DNA from: Methylocystis hirsuta
GTDB taxonomy: Bacteria > Pseudomonadota > Alphaproteobacteria > Rhizobiales > Beijerinckiaceae
Length of the DNA stretch: 64,000 nucleotides
Direction: 5' to 3'
NCBI RefSeq assembly: GCF_003722355.1
Contig: NZ_QWDD01000001.1
Location: 372,001-436,000 of the forward strand
Shown here: in pieces, positions 26,709 to 35,535 of the stretch
How the letters are laid out: every line of letters starts with the position of its first letter
Position numbering within the stretch: position 1 is the stretch's first letter
Notes under the pieces: generated by a model
Databases searched by the model: none
What the model was told of the DNA's origin: nothing
What the model saw: the letters and a program-made list of their open reading frames with translations, nothing else
Position numbers and translations under genes: made by a program

Positions 26709-27914
26709 ATGACCGCTTTCCACACTCTCGACGACGTCGACGTCAAAGGAAAGCGCGTGTTGCTGCGCGTCGATCTCAATGTGCCGATGGAGGATGGGCG
26801 CGTCACCGACGCGACGCGCATCGAGCGTGCGCTGCCGACGATCAACGAGATCGTGGAAAAAGGCGGCAGGGTCATTCTGCTTTCGCATTTTGGCCGACCG
26901 AAGGGCCAGCGCGTCGACGCGGATACGCTGCGCCAGGTCATCCCGACGCTCGAACATGTTCTCAAACGCAAGATCGCCTTCGCCGACGACTGCGTCGGCG
27001 ACGCCGCGGCGAAGATCGTCGACGGGCTCAAGGACGGCGACGTCGCATTGCTCGAGAACACCCGCTTCCACAAGGGCGAAGAAAAGAACGCCGCCGACTT
27101 TATCGAGGCGCTCGCCAAGAATGGCGACATCTTCGTCAGCGACGCCTTTTCGGCGGCGCACCGCGCGCACGCGTCGACGGAAGGAATAGCCCACAAGCTG
27201 CCGGCCTATGCCGGCCGCGCCATGCAGGCGGAGCTCGAAGCGCTGCAATCGGCGCTCGCCAACCCGCAGCGGCCGGTCATGGCGATCGTCGGCGGCGCGA
27301 AAGTGTCGACGAAGCTCGAACTCCTGGGCAATCTCGTCGCGAAGGTCGACTATCTCGTCATCGGCGGCGGCATGGCGAACACTTTCCTGGCGGCGCAAGG
27401 CAAGAGCGTCGGCAAATCGCTGTGCGAACATGATCTCGCCGGGGCCGCGCGGGACATCCTCGTCAAAGCAGAAAAAGCCGGCTGCGACGTCGTTCTGCCG
27501 ATCGACGCCATTGTTGCGAAAAAATTCGAGGCGCATGCGCCGTCGCAGATCGTCTCTGTCGATCATGTCGGCGAAAACGACATGATCCTCGACGTCGGGC
27601 CGAAATCGATCGCCCATGTCGAATCGCTGCTTGCTGCGTGCAAGACTCTGGTTTGGAACGGCCCCTTCGGCGCTTTCGAACTGCCGCCCTTCGACGAAGG
27701 CACCAACGCCGTCGCGCAGACCGCGGCGCGGCTCACCGTCGCGGGCAAGCTGCTCTCGATCGCCGGCGGCGGCGACACCGTGGCGGCGCTCAACCAGGCG
27801 CATGTCGCGCAGGAATTTTCCTATGTGTCGACGGCCGGCGGCGCCTTTCTCGAATGGCTCGAAGGAAAGACGCTGCCGGGCGTCGCGGCGCTGATGCAAT
27901 CTTCACAGCGCTGA
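26709..27914 (+). CDS. pgk: Phosphoglycerate kinase
   Basis: A 401-residue kinase that makes ATP from 1,3-bisphosphoglycerate. The N-terminal [11 protein letters not shown], the substrate arginine loop [10 protein letters not shown], the [14 protein letters not shown] motif, the [12 protein letters not shown] region and the C-terminal [12 protein letters not shown] with [11 protein letters not shown] are intact. ATG 26709 begins at the family N-terminus ([20 protein letters not shown]). Second gene of the gap-pgk unit. Confidence 0.97.
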   Translation: MTAFHTLDDVDVKGKRVLLRVDLNVPMEDGRVTDATRIERALPTINEIVEKGGRVILLSHFGRPKGQRVDADTLRQVIPTLEHVLKRKIAFADDCVGDAAAKIVDGLKDGDVALLENTRFHKGEEKNAADFIEALAKNGDIFVSDAFSAAHRAHASTEGIAHKLPAYAGRAMQAELEALQSALANPQRPVMAIVGGAKVSTKLELLGNLVAKVDYLVIGGGMANTFLAAQGKSVGKSLCEHDLAGAARDILVKAEKAGCDVVLPIDAIVAKKFEAHAPSQIVSVDHVGENDMILDVGPKSIAHVESLLAACKTLVWNGPFGAFELPPFDEGTNAVAQTAARLTVAGKLLSIAGGGDTVAALNQAHVAQEFSYVSTAGGAFLEWLEGKTLPGVAALMQSSQR

Positions 27915-27954
27915 AATAGCAGCCGCTTGGTCCGCGTTTCTTGGGAAGGAACGC

Positions 27955-28440
27955 CTAGAGATGGGCGAGCGTGGCTTCGGCGGTCGAGACCGTCGCTTCG
28001 CTCGAATTCTCCTCGACATTGATCCATTTGACGACGCCGTCGTCGACGAGCGCCGCATAGCGCTTGCCGCGCACGCCAAGCCCCGCGTCGGTCAGATCGA
28101 GTTCGAGTCCAAGCGCCTTGGCGAAAGTCGCCGAACCGTCGGCGAGCGCGTCGATCTTGTCGCCGCCTCCCGACTCCTTCACCCAGGCGTCGAGCGCGAA
28201 AATGTCATTGACCGCCGTCACCGCCACCGCGTCCACGCCTTTGGATTTGATTTCATCCGCCTTGGCGATGAAACCGGGCAGATGTTTCTTGTGGCAGGTC
28301 GGCGTATAGGCGCCGGGAACGCTGAAGAGCGCCACCCTGCGTCCCGCAAAATAATCTTTCGTGGCGACCGGCTCAGGTCCATTCTTGCCCATGACGGTCA
28401 GCTTCACGTCGGGGAGTCGGTCTCCAGCTTTAATGGTCAT
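27955..28440 (-). CDS. Peroxiredoxin, Prx5/AhpC-TSA type with a single cysteine
   Basis: A 161-residue peroxiredoxin of the Prx5 group. The peroxidatic cysteine lies in VPGAYTPTCHKKHLPGF, and it is the only cysteine in the chain, so reduction must use an external thiol such as glutathione or glutaredoxin. Other marks are the DYFAGRRVALF strand and DAWVKESGG. It should reduce hydrogen peroxide and alkyl peroxides in the cytosol. It converges on pgk. Confidence 0.92.
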   Translation of the reverse strand: MTIKAGDRLPDVKLTVMGKNGPEPVATKDYFAGRRVALFSVPGAYTPTCHKKHLPGFIAKADEIKSKGVDAVAVTAVNDIFALDAWVKESGGGDKIDALADGSATFAKALGLELDLTDAGLGVRGKRYAALVDDGVVKWINVEENSSEATVSTAEATLAHL

Positions 28441-28609
28441 GCACGATCTCGCTCTGATTTAGGGTAAGGCCCAGACTAGATAGCGCGCTTCCTGACCTTG
28501 TGTCGCCTGCGCGGCGCGACTTGCTTGCAGCGCACTTGTGAGCTTCGCCGAGGCGAGGCAACATGCGCAAGCGGCCGGCGCAGACGATTCGCCTCTGGAG
28601 GACGGACCA

Positions 28610-29122
28610 ATGTCGGATTCTCGGAATGGAGGCGGCGGCGAGACGCCGCCTTCCGCATGGGTATGGAGCCAGTATCGCGCCGTGTCGCCTGATTCTCCCG
28701 ATTCGCCTGCGCGACGCGCGCCGGTCCTCACAAAGAGGAGCGTGCAAACGCCGCCGCCGCGGCCCGCATCCGATCCGCCGCCGCCACGACGCTCCGGCGG
28801 GAGTGGGGGCGGGATCGCCTTCTTGGTGGCGCTCGCGATTCTGACTCTTGCCGCAGCGACGTGGTGGTTCGCCGCCTCGCGGTCGCAGGCGCCCGCGCCC
28901 GATGCGCAGCCCGTCGAAGAGAGCGGCGCGCCGAGCGCGCCGCCGCCCGAAGCCGAGGTCGCGCCGCCGGCTGAATCCGCTGCGCCGTCTTCACCGCAGG
29001 AGGCCGCCCCGCCGGCGCAGCCTGCGCCGCCGGCCGCGGCGCCGTCCGACCAGCGGGCGACGCCGGGCGCAACGACGGAGCCCGGCGCGAAGCGGAAAAA
29101 GCCCAAGAAAAAGCCGCGCTAA
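28610..29122 (+). CDS. Single-pass membrane protein with a Pro/Ala-rich domain, unknown function
   Basis: A 170-residue protein. A Gly/Pro-rich cytosolic region of about 65 residues is followed by one membrane helix (GIAFLVALAILTLAAATWWFAA), then a low-complexity Pro-Ala-Glu tail ending in a lysine cluster (KRKKPKKKPR). I chose ATG 28610 because GGAGG lies eight bases upstream; an in-frame ATG at 28538 lacks one. No family is recognised. The shape suits a periplasm-spanning linker or anchor. Confidence 0.55.
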   Translation: MSDSRNGGGGETPPSAWVWSQYRAVSPDSPDSPARRAPVLTKRSVQTPPPRPASDPPPPRRSGGSGGGIAFLVALAILTLAAATWWFAASRSQAPAPDAQPVEESGAPSAPPPEAEVAPPAESAAPSSPQEAAPPAQPAPPAAAPSDQRATPGATTEPGAKRKKPKKKPR

Positions 29123-29132
29123 GGAGCGCGGC

Positions 29133-29567
29133 TCAGGTGCGCCAGGGATGCTCGGGAAGGTCCCAAACGCCGAGCGTCTCGACGCCCGCCTGCGCGACCG
29201 CATGATCATTCTCCACGGCCGAACCGCTGACGCCGATGGCGCCGATCATCACGCCGTCAGCGTCGACGATGGGGAGTCCGCCGGGAAAGGTGATGAGCCC
29301 GTCATTCGAATGCTCGATGCCGTAGAGCGGTCCGCCCGGTTGCGACAGCTTGCCGATCTGCCCTGTCGGCATGCCGAAGAAGACGGCGGTCTTGGCCTTT
29401 TTCATCGCAATGTCGATGCTGCCGACCCAGGCGTCGTCCATCCGCTCGAACGCCTTCAGAACGCCGCCGGAATCGACGACGGCGATGCACATCTGAGTGC
29501 CGAGCTCGACGGCCTTCCGGCGCGCCGCGGCAATCGCCCTGTCCGCCTGTTCAATCGAAACATGCAT
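29133..29567 (-). CDS. GlcG/HbpS family (DUF336) heme-binding-type protein
   Basis: A 144-residue member of the GlcG/HbpS family. The pattern is clear: [55 protein letters not shown], then [25 protein letters not shown]. Members bind heme or cobalamin or accompany glycolate and diol metabolism, but many have no known role. There is no signal peptide, so it is probably cytosolic. It is encoded between two unrelated genes, so context adds little. Confidence 0.85.
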   Translation of the reverse strand: MHVSIEQADRAIAAARRKAVELGTQMCIAVVDSGGVLKAFERMDDAWVGSIDIAMKKAKTAVFFGMPTGQIGKLSQPGGPLYGIEHSNDGLITFPGGLPIVDADGVMIGAIGVSGSAVENDHAVAQAGVETLGVWDLPEHPWRT

Positions 29568-29653
29568 CCGCCGATCTCCTCTTCAAAAAACAGGCCCCCG
29601 GCCCTCGATCGCGAATTTAAGCGGTAGCAGCCCGAGGGACGCCGGCCGCGCGA

Positions 29654-30382
29654 TCAGTTCGGAGGCGTCTCGAGCGCGCGGGAGATCAGCGCCTTGGCGT
29701 CCGCGCTGTCCCAGGCGGCGGGACCGTTCATCAGCCCGATCTGGCAGCCGTCAGGGCCGATCAGCAGCGTAGTGGGGAGACCCAGCGCTTTGCCCGTTTG
29801 CTTCATCTCATAGAAGAGGTTGGCTTTTGGGTCGCCGTAATAGGTCAGCGACTTGACGCCGGTCTCAGCGAGAAACGCCTTCGCTCTTTCAAGACGGGTC
29901 GTATCGACGTTGACGGCGACGACTTGAAAGTTCTGGCCCGCGAAGGCCTCTTGCAGCCTGTCGAGCGCCGGCATCTCGGCGCGGCAGGGCACGCACCAGG
30001 TCGCCCAGATATTGAGGAGCGCCGTCTTGCCCTTGAAGGAGGCGAGCGAAACCGGCGCGCCATCGGGTCCGTCGAAGGCGTAGTCCGGCATCGGCTCCGG
30101 CTGTGTGGCGATCGTCATCGCCGCGACTTCGCCCTTCGCGAGATCTTTCAAAGTGGCGGCGATCTTGGCCGACGTCGCGCAGGCCGCGTTGACGTCGGCC
30201 GCCGGAGCGGCGCTCTTCTCGGCCGAGCCTGCGGGAGCGCCTTCATCCACCGCGCGTTCAGGCGGTTTCTTGCCGCCCATGCTGCCGATCACGTATAGAA
30301 ACGCCACGCTTGCCGCGATGGTTATCAAGGCCGCCTTGGCGACAAACAGGAACGATCGCGGGGGCGGCGGCGGTTTCGACAT
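29654..30382 (-). CDS. tlpA: TlpA-type thiol:disulfide oxidoreductase
   Basis: A 242-residue membrane-anchored thioredoxin-like protein. One N-terminal membrane helix ([23 protein letters not shown]) is followed by a Pro/Ala-rich linker and a thioredoxin fold with the active site [11 protein letters not shown] and the cis-proline LGLPTTLLI. In rhizobia TlpA reduces periplasmic proteins for cytochrome oxidase assembly, including the copper chaperone ScoI. It is divergent from argH, the conserved rhizobial neighbour. ATG 30382 is preferred over a TTG three codons upstream. Confidence 0.9.
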   Translation of the reverse strand: MSKPPPPPRSFLFVAKAALITIAASVAFLYVIGSMGGKKPPERAVDEGAPAGSAEKSAAPAADVNAACATSAKIAATLKDLAKGEVAAMTIATQPEPMPDYAFDGPDGAPVSLASFKGKTALLNIWATWCVPCRAEMPALDRLQEAFAGQNFQVVAVNVDTTRLERAKAFLAETGVKSLTYYGDPKANLFYEMKQTGKALGLPTTLLIGPDGCQIGLMNGPAAWDSADAKALISRALETPPN

Positions 30383-30405
30383 CAGGCGCAAGCTCCGGGG
30401 ATAAA

Positions 30406-31791
30406 ATGACGAGCAAGATATGGGGCGGGCGCTTCAAAAGCGCAACCGACGCGGTTCTGGAGGCGATCAACGTCTCGATCGACTTCGACAAGCGCCTCGG
30501 CCTGCAGGACGTCCGCGGCTCGCTCGCCCATGTCGCCATGCTCGGCGAAACGGGGATCGTGTCGCGCGACGACGCGGCGAAGATCGCCGATGGATTGGAG
30601 CGAGTCAAAGCGGAAATCGAGAACGAGCGCTTCCATTTTTCGCGCGCGCTCGAAGACATTCACATGAACGTCGAGTCGCGCCTTGCCGAGCTGATCGGCC
30701 CGGCGGCGGGGCGCCTGCACACCGCGCGTTCGCGCAACGATCAGGTGGCGACCGATTTCCGCCTCTATATCCGCGATCAGATCGACGCGCTGGATGTCGA
30801 ACTCGCCGATCTGCAGCTGGCGCTGGCGACACGCGCGCGGGACGAGGCGGCAAGCGTCATGCCCGGATTCACGCATCTGCAATCGGCGCAGCCGGTGACG
30901 CTCGGCCATCATCTCCTCGCCTATGTCGAAATGATCGCCCGCGACCGCGGACGTCTTCGCGACGCCCGCGCGCGCCTGAACGAATGCCCGCTCGGCGCAG
31001 CCGCGCTCGCCGGGACGAGCTTTCCGATCGACCGCGCGATGACGGCGCACGCGCTCGGCTTCGATCGGCCGACGGCGAATTCGCTGGACAGCGTCTCCGA
31101 TCGCGACTTCGTTCTGGAGACGCTGAGCGCGGCGGCGATCTGCGCCACGCATCTGTCGCGCTTCGCCGAAGAGATCGTGCTGTGGACGACGCCGCAATTC
31201 GGCTTCATCGCGCTGTCCGATAAATTCACCACCGGCTCGTCGATCATGCCGCAGAAGCGCAATCCCGACGCCGCCGAACTCGCGCGCGGCAAATCGGGCC
31301 GCGTCATCGGCGCGCTTGTCGCGCTGCTCGTCGTCATGAAGGGCCTGCCGCTCGCCTATTCGAAAGATATGCAGGAGGATAAGGAAGGCGCCTTCGACGC
31401 GCTCGACACCTTGTCGCTCTGCATCGCCGCGATCGCCGGCATGGTCCGCGACATGCGCGTCGACCGCGCGCGGATGAAAGCCGCGGCCGGCGCGGGCTAC
31501 GCGACCGCGACCGACCTTGCCGACTGGCTGGTGCGGGCGCTGTCGCTTCCGTTTCGCGAGGCGCACCATGTCACCGGCCGCATCGTCGCGCTCGCCGAAG
31601 CGCGCGGGGTTGGTCTTGAGGATTTGACGCTCGAGGAGATGCGGAGCGTCGAACCGCGCATCAACGCCGATGTGTGCGACGTGCTCGGCGTCGAGAAATC
31701 GGTGCAAAGCCGCAGGAGCTTCGGTGGAACGGCGCCCGACAATGTGCGCGCCGCCGCGCAAGTCTGGTTCGACAGATTGAAGGACAAATGA
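30406..31791 (+). CDS. argH: Argininosuccinate lyase
   Basis: A 461-residue enzyme of the fumarase/aspartase superfamily that splits argininosuccinate into arginine and fumarate. It opens with KIWGGRF, has the [17 protein letters not shown] segment and [13 protein letters not shown], and keeps the signature loop [15 protein letters not shown] with the catalytic serine. ATG 30406 begins at the family N-terminus. Its stop overlaps the start of a ThiE-like gene (ATGA). Length is normal. Confidence 0.97.
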   Translation: MTSKIWGGRFKSATDAVLEAINVSIDFDKRLGLQDVRGSLAHVAMLGETGIVSRDDAAKIADGLERVKAEIENERFHFSRALEDIHMNVESRLAELIGPAAGRLHTARSRNDQVATDFRLYIRDQIDALDVELADLQLALATRARDEAASVMPGFTHLQSAQPVTLGHHLLAYVEMIARDRGRLRDARARLNECPLGAAALAGTSFPIDRAMTAHALGFDRPTANSLDSVSDRDFVLETLSAAAICATHLSRFAEEIVLWTTPQFGFIALSDKFTTGSSIMPQKRNPDAAELARGKSGRVIGALVALLVVMKGLPLAYSKDMQEDKEGAFDALDTLSLCIAAIAGMVRDMRVDRARMKAAAGAGYATATDLADWLVRALSLPFREAHHVTGRIVALAEARGVGLEDLTLEEMRSVEPRINADVCDVLGVEKSVQSRRSFGGTAPDNVRAAAQVWFDRLKDK

Positions 31792-32399
31792 ACGACATTT
31801 CGCCGCGACTCTACCTCGCGACCCCGCCGCTTGCCGACGCGGCGGCTTTTGCGCCCGCGCTCAACGAGGCGCTCGCCGCAGGCGACGTCGCGAGCCTGCT
31901 CATTCGTTTCGCCGATGCCGACGAACGCGGCCAGGAAGCGATCGTGCGCGCTCTGGCGCCCGCCGCGCAGGATAAAGGCGTCGCGGTCCTCGTCGCGGCG
32001 GCCCCCAATGTCGCGCTGCGCGCCGGCGCCGATGGCGTCCATGTCGCCGGCTGCGGCGAAGCGCTTGCCGACGCCATCAAGAAACTGTCGCCGCGCTACA
32101 TCGTCGGCGCCGGAGATATCGAGACGCGCGACGACGCCATGCGCGCGGGCGAGTTGAGCGCGGACTATGTGATGTTTTCGGATCTCGACCGTGAAGCGCT
32201 CATCGAGCGCGTCGCCTGGTGGGCGGAGCTTTTCAACACGCCCTGCGTCGTTCGCGCGGAAACGCTCGACGATGTCGCGCCGCTGGTTCAGGCGGGCGCC
32301 GACTTCGTGCGGCTCGACGACGCCGTCTGGAGCGACGCGCGCGGTCCGGCGGCGGCGGTGGCGGAGGCGCAGGCGAGGCTTAAGGGAGAACGGCAGTGA
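31788..32399 (+). CDS. ThiE/TenI-like protein lacking ThiE substrate motifs
   Basis: A 203-residue TIM-barrel protein with the fold pattern of thiamine phosphate synthase ([56 protein letters not shown]). It lacks the QxRxK pyrophosphate motif, the ND pair and the GGIT loop present in the thiE at 19688-21058. It is therefore probably not a second functional ThiE. It is coupled to argH by an ATGA overlap. The function is unknown. Confidence 0.75.
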   Translation: MNDISPRLYLATPPLADAAAFAPALNEALAAGDVASLLIRFADADERGQEAIVRALAPAAQDKGVAVLVAAAPNVALRAGADGVHVAGCGEALADAIKKLSPRYIVGAGDIETRDDAMRAGELSADYVMFSDLDREALIERVAWWAELFNTPCVVRAETLDDVAPLVQAGADFVRLDDAVWSDARGPAAAVAEAQARLKGERQ

Positions 32400-32422
32400 T
32401 CCGGGGGCGATGGAGCGAAAGG

Positions 32423-32543
32423 CTTCCTCATCCTGAGGAGCCTGCGCAGCAGGCGTCTCGAAGGACGAGGAAGCCGCTCATTTTCTTATTTCCATTCGCC
32501 CTCGTCCTTCGAGGCTCGCTTCGCTCGCGCCTCAGGATGAGGG
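32423..32543. repeat. Large inverted repeat overlapping the start of the Sel1 gene
   Basis: Two arms of about 43 bases, CTTCCTCATCCTGAGGAG...GGACGAGGAAG (32423-32473) and CCCTCGTCCTTCGAGG...CAGGATGAGGG (32499-32543), are imperfect reverse complements separated by about 25 bases. This is the CTCATCCTGAGG / CGAAGGACGAGG repeat type common in Rhizobiales and related genomes. The right arm contains the likely ATG of the following gene. Confidence 0.8.
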
Positions 32544-33433
32544 CGAAGATCGAGCGCCTGCTCGCGACGCTCGCGATCGTCGCCATTTTCGCGCCTGCCG
32601 CTCGGGCCGCCAATGATGCGCCGCCCGCGCTGGACTTCGCCTTCGGCGCCTATCAGCGCGGGGATTATCTGGTCGCGATGAAGGAGGCGAAGAAGCGCAT
32701 CGCCGCCAATCCGAAGGACGCGGCCGCGCTCACCCTTATCGGCCAGCTTTACCTCGAAGGCGCGGGCGTGGGGCGCGACCTCTCGACCGCGATGGAGTGG
32801 TTCAAGCGGGGCGCCGACGCCGGCGATCGGGAAGCGGCCTATCTCTACGGCGCTGCGGCGCTCAATGGCGCCGGCGCGCCGAAGAACCGCGCCGTCGCCC
32901 GCGCCTATTTGGAAAAGGCCGCGGCGCAGGATCATCCCGCCGCCCTCCATCTGATCGGGGAGCTCGCCCTCGAAAATGAGGGCGCGCCGTCCGACTTCGG
33001 CAGAGCGTCTGACTATTTTCGCCGCGCCGCCGCCAAGGGCGACGCCGACTCGCTCTACGCGCTTGGCCTTCTCTACAAAACCGGCAGAGGCGTCCCGAAG
33101 GACGAGCGCGAAGCCGCGGAGTGGTTCAGGCGCGCGGCCGAACTGGACTTCGCGCCGGCGATGGTCGAGTTCGCCGTTCTCCAGTTCAATGGGGTCGGCG
33201 CGCCACGTGACCGCGCCGCCGCCGCGCAATGGTTTCGCAAAGCGGCGGCGAAGGGCAACGCCGTCGCGCAAAACCGCCTCGCGCATATTCTCGGCGAAGG
33301 CCTCGGGGTCGAGGCCAATCTCGCCGAGGCGCGCGAGTGGCGAGACAAATCGCGCGAAGCCGGGTTGAACGATCCCTCGCTCGATTATCTCTCGAGCGCG
33401 TCCGCGCCGGCGAAGCCGACCGCCGGTAAATGA
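32537..33433 (+). CDS. Secreted Sel1-like (TPR-like) repeat protein
   Basis: A 298-residue protein with a Sec signal (MRAKIERLLATLAIVAIFAPAARA) followed by about six Sel1-type repeats of roughly 36 residues (for example ALTLIGQLYLEGAGVGRDLS, SLYALGLLYKTGRGVPKDER, VAQNRLAHILGEGLGVEANL). Such proteins form alpha-solenoids that bind partner proteins in the periplasm. The start is taken as ATG 32537, which lies within a palindromic repeat and has no evident ribosome binding site; reading further upstream would translate the repeat. The stop overlaps the next gene by four bases. Confidence 0.83.
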   Translation: MRAKIERLLATLAIVAIFAPAARAANDAPPALDFAFGAYQRGDYLVAMKEAKKRIAANPKDAAALTLIGQLYLEGAGVGRDLSTAMEWFKRGADAGDREAAYLYGAAALNGAGAPKNRAVARAYLEKAAAQDHPAALHLIGELALENEGAPSDFGRASDYFRRAAAKGDADSLYALGLLYKTGRGVPKDEREAAEWFRRAAELDFAPAMVEFAVLQFNGVGAPRDRAAAAQWFRKAAAKGNAVAQNRLAHILGEGLGVEANLAEAREWRDKSREAGLNDPSLDYLSSASAPAKPTAGK

Positions 33434-34332
33434 GCGCTGGCGGCGCGAGCGCGGCGACGCGGCGGACCGTCGCGTTCCTTCGCCGTTTCGTCAGACCCCA
33501 CATCTTGGCGCTGACGGCGCCTTTGCGGCGCCTTCAGGCGCTCATTGAAACGCTGTCTCCCGAACGCCGGGCGCCTTTTGCGCCGCAGATTCCGGGCGAC
33601 TGGAACCCTGCTTCAGGCGACAGCGCGGTTGCGACGCTGTTCTATCTTCACGGCGGCGCCTTTCTCATCGGGTCGCCGCGGCTTTTTCGCTACGCTTCAC
33701 GCGCGTTCGCCCGCGCGGGCTTCGACGTCTTCGCGCCAGCCTATCGGCTCGCGCCGGAGCATGTCTTTCCGGCCGCGCTCGAAGATGTCTTGCGCGCCTA
33801 TCGGACCTTCACCGAGGCGCGGCCGGGCCCCTTCGTCATCGTCGGCGATTCGGCGGGCGGCGGGCTTGCCGTCTCGCTGATGCTGCGCATCCGCGAGGAA
33901 GGCTTGCGACCGCCGGTCGCCGCGGCGCTGTCCTCGCCATGGGTCGATCTCGCCGGGACCGGCGCCTCGATGCGCGAGAATGAAAGTCGTGACCCCCTGT
34001 TTACGCGCAAGGATATTCTGCTCGGCGCCCGCGCCGTTCTGGGACGCCAAAGCGCCAGAAATCCGCTTGCTTCGCCGATCTACGCCGATCTCTCCAGGCT
34101 GCCGCCGATGCTCGTTCACGTCGGCGCGGACGAAGTGCTGAGAGACGATTCGACGCGGCTCGTCGCGCGCGCGCGGCAGGCGGGGGTCGACGCGCAGCTC
34201 GAGATCTGGCCTTGCGCGCCGCACGCCTGGCAGCTGATGAGCTTTCTCCCCGAAGCGCGCCAGTCGCGAGCGAAAGCCATCGAATTTCTGAAAACGCGGC
34301 TCGCTCAGGCGCCCTCCAACGCGGCTGGCTGA
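33430..34332 (+). CDS. Alpha/beta hydrolase, hormone-sensitive-lipase (HGGX) esterase type
   Basis: A 300-residue carboxylesterase. The oxyanion motif LHGGAFLIGS, the nucleophile elbow GDSAGGG, the catalytic Asp in VGADEVLRDDS and the His in APHAWQ are all present in HSL-family order. It should hydrolyse acyl esters in the cytosol; the substrate is unknown. It is coupled to the upstream Sel1 gene by an ATGA overlap. No signal peptide is seen. Confidence 0.9.
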   Translation: MSAGGASAATRRTVAFLRRFVRPHILALTAPLRRLQALIETLSPERRAPFAPQIPGDWNPASGDSAVATLFYLHGGAFLIGSPRLFRYASRAFARAGFDVFAPAYRLAPEHVFPAALEDVLRAYRTFTEARPGPFVIVGDSAGGGLAVSLMLRIREEGLRPPVAAALSSPWVDLAGTGASMRENESRDPLFTRKDILLGARAVLGRQSARNPLASPIYADLSRLPPMLVHVGADEVLRDDSTRLVARARQAGVDAQLEIWPCAPHAWQLMSFLPEARQSRAKAIEFLKTRLAQAPSNAAG

Positions 34333-34358
34333 TCAGGCTTGGCGCCGGCCCAATCCCA

Positions 34359-34793
34359 TCATTCGGCCGCCAGAGGCAGCTCCTCCGGCATGCCCCGGCC
34401 CGAACGCGTGAGAAAGCGGCGACACTGCTGCTCGCGATCGTAGCCGAGCAACGTGCCAAGCATGAAGTCTTCCTCCGGCGTGAGCGCGTTGAGCGGCCGC
34501 GTGACGATCGAACGCGCCACGGCGACGAACGCGGGCCGGCCAAAGAAGAGGTTCACTTTGACCGGATTGAGCTCCTGGACGAAGTGATGGATGCCTTGCC
34601 GTTCTAACTTGCCGAGCGTCAATTCCAGTTCCCGACGGCTAAGGGTCATCAGAAACAAGCCGCGAACGCCCCGCCCATATTCGTAGATGTTGTGATGGAA
34701 GAGGCGCAGCACCGGCGCAGCATCGGCACAGCGACAGCGCGTCGACGACAGAGGCGGAACGCCCTCGTCGATCAAAGTAACTTGCTCAGCCAT
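34359..34793 (-). CDS. DUF2023 family protein paired with flavodoxin
   Basis: A 144-residue protein matching the DUF2023 family (LRLFHHNIYEYGRGVRGLFLMTL, HHFVQELNPVKVNLFFGRPAFVAVAR, LTPEEDFMLGTLLGYDREQQCRRF). The family's function is unknown, but it is repeatedly found beside flavodoxin genes. Here it starts 22 bases inside the end of the flavodoxin gene, so both are made from one transcript. It may control or assist the flavodoxin. It has one CRC motif near the N-terminus. Confidence 0.82.
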   Translation of the reverse strand: MAEQVTLIDEGVPPLSSTRCRCADAAPVLRLFHHNIYEYGRGVRGLFLMTLSRRELELTLGKLERQGIHHFVQELNPVKVNLFFGRPAFVAVARSIVTRPLNALTPEEDFMLGTLLGYDREQQCRRFLTRSGRGMPEELPLAAE

Positions 34794-35254
34794 GCGGTCA
34801 CTCGTTTTTCGGTTTTGCCGGACTGGGTGTCCTGGTCGAGGGCGAGACCTACGAACTTGCCGTCCCGCGCAGCGGTAGAGCCAAGATAGTCATAGCCGGA
34901 GGTCTCGGTGAAGCCGATCACCTGGGCCCCGAGCGCCGAGACCTCGTCATAGAGGATGCCCATCGCGTCCACGAAGGAGAGCGGATAGGTCTGCTGGTCG
35001 CCGGTGCCGAACAGGGCGACTTTCTTGCCCTTTAAATTTGCGCTGCGCAGCTTGTCGATGTTCTCTTCCCAATCCGTTTGCAGGGTGCCGTCGCCATAGG
35101 TCGGCGAACCCAGGATCAGCAGATGGCAATTTTCGAAGTCGTCGGTCGTGGCGTCCTTGATGTCGACAGACCGCCCCTGGCACTTCTTTGAAATTTTTGA
35201 AGCAACCCCCTTCGTCGCGCCGCCGTCGGAACCGAAGATGACCGTGATGCTCAT
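34772..35254 (-). CDS. Flavodoxin (long-chain)
   Basis: A 160-residue FMN electron carrier. The phosphate-binding loop reads IFGSDGGATKGVA, the FMN loops are GSPTYGDGTLQTDW and FGTGDQQTYPLSFVDAMG, and the extra beta-5 strand of long-chain flavodoxins is present (GFTETSGYDYLGSTAARDGKFVGLALDQD). Possible partners in this window include IspG and MetH, both of which can take electrons from flavodoxin. It lies downstream of an unusually AT-rich promoter region and is coupled to DUF2023. Confidence 0.93.
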   Translation of the reverse strand: MSITVIFGSDGGATKGVASKISKKCQGRSVDIKDATTDDFENCHLLILGSPTYGDGTLQTDWEENIDKLRSANLKGKKVALFGTGDQQTYPLSFVDAMGILYDEVSALGAQVIGFTETSGYDYLGSTAARDGKFVGLALDQDTQSGKTEKRVTAWLSKLL

Positions 35255-35359
35255 GCCCGCGCCTCTTCCGCGAATTGGACGATGAAGTCAGCGGTTAAGC
35301 CAAGAAAAGCCCAAAGAGCCGCTCTAACTAAGCACACGCTGCTGATGAGCGGTGTATAG

Positions 35360-35445
35360 CGCAAATCTATTGATCATAAAATTCCTATATTTTGGAATAT
35401 ATGTAATTGTGGATATTGTTACTTTATATTTATTGTAATTACGAA
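35360..35445 (-). promoter_or_regulatory. AT-rich control region upstream of flavodoxin-DUF2023
   Basis: This block is strikingly AT-rich in GC-rich surroundings. It holds the inverted repeat ATTCC (35381-35385) / GGAAT (35394-35398) and two direct copies of TGTAATT (35402-35408 and 35434-35440) spaced 32 bases, about three helical turns. It probably carries the flavodoxin promoter and regulator sites. Iron or redox control would be usual for flavodoxin but is not proven here. Confidence 0.45.
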
Positions 35446-35535
35446 GCGGAGTCTCATGGCTGACGTCGAAGATCGGCGTCGCCGAAAAAACGGCGCTCCT
35501 GAAGCTTCGCTTCGAGCCCGCGAGGCGCGCGCTGC

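Noticed and set aside
31788..32399. Second functional thiE
   Set aside because: The barrel fold is present but the pyrophosphate and phosphate-binding motifs of ThiE are missing.
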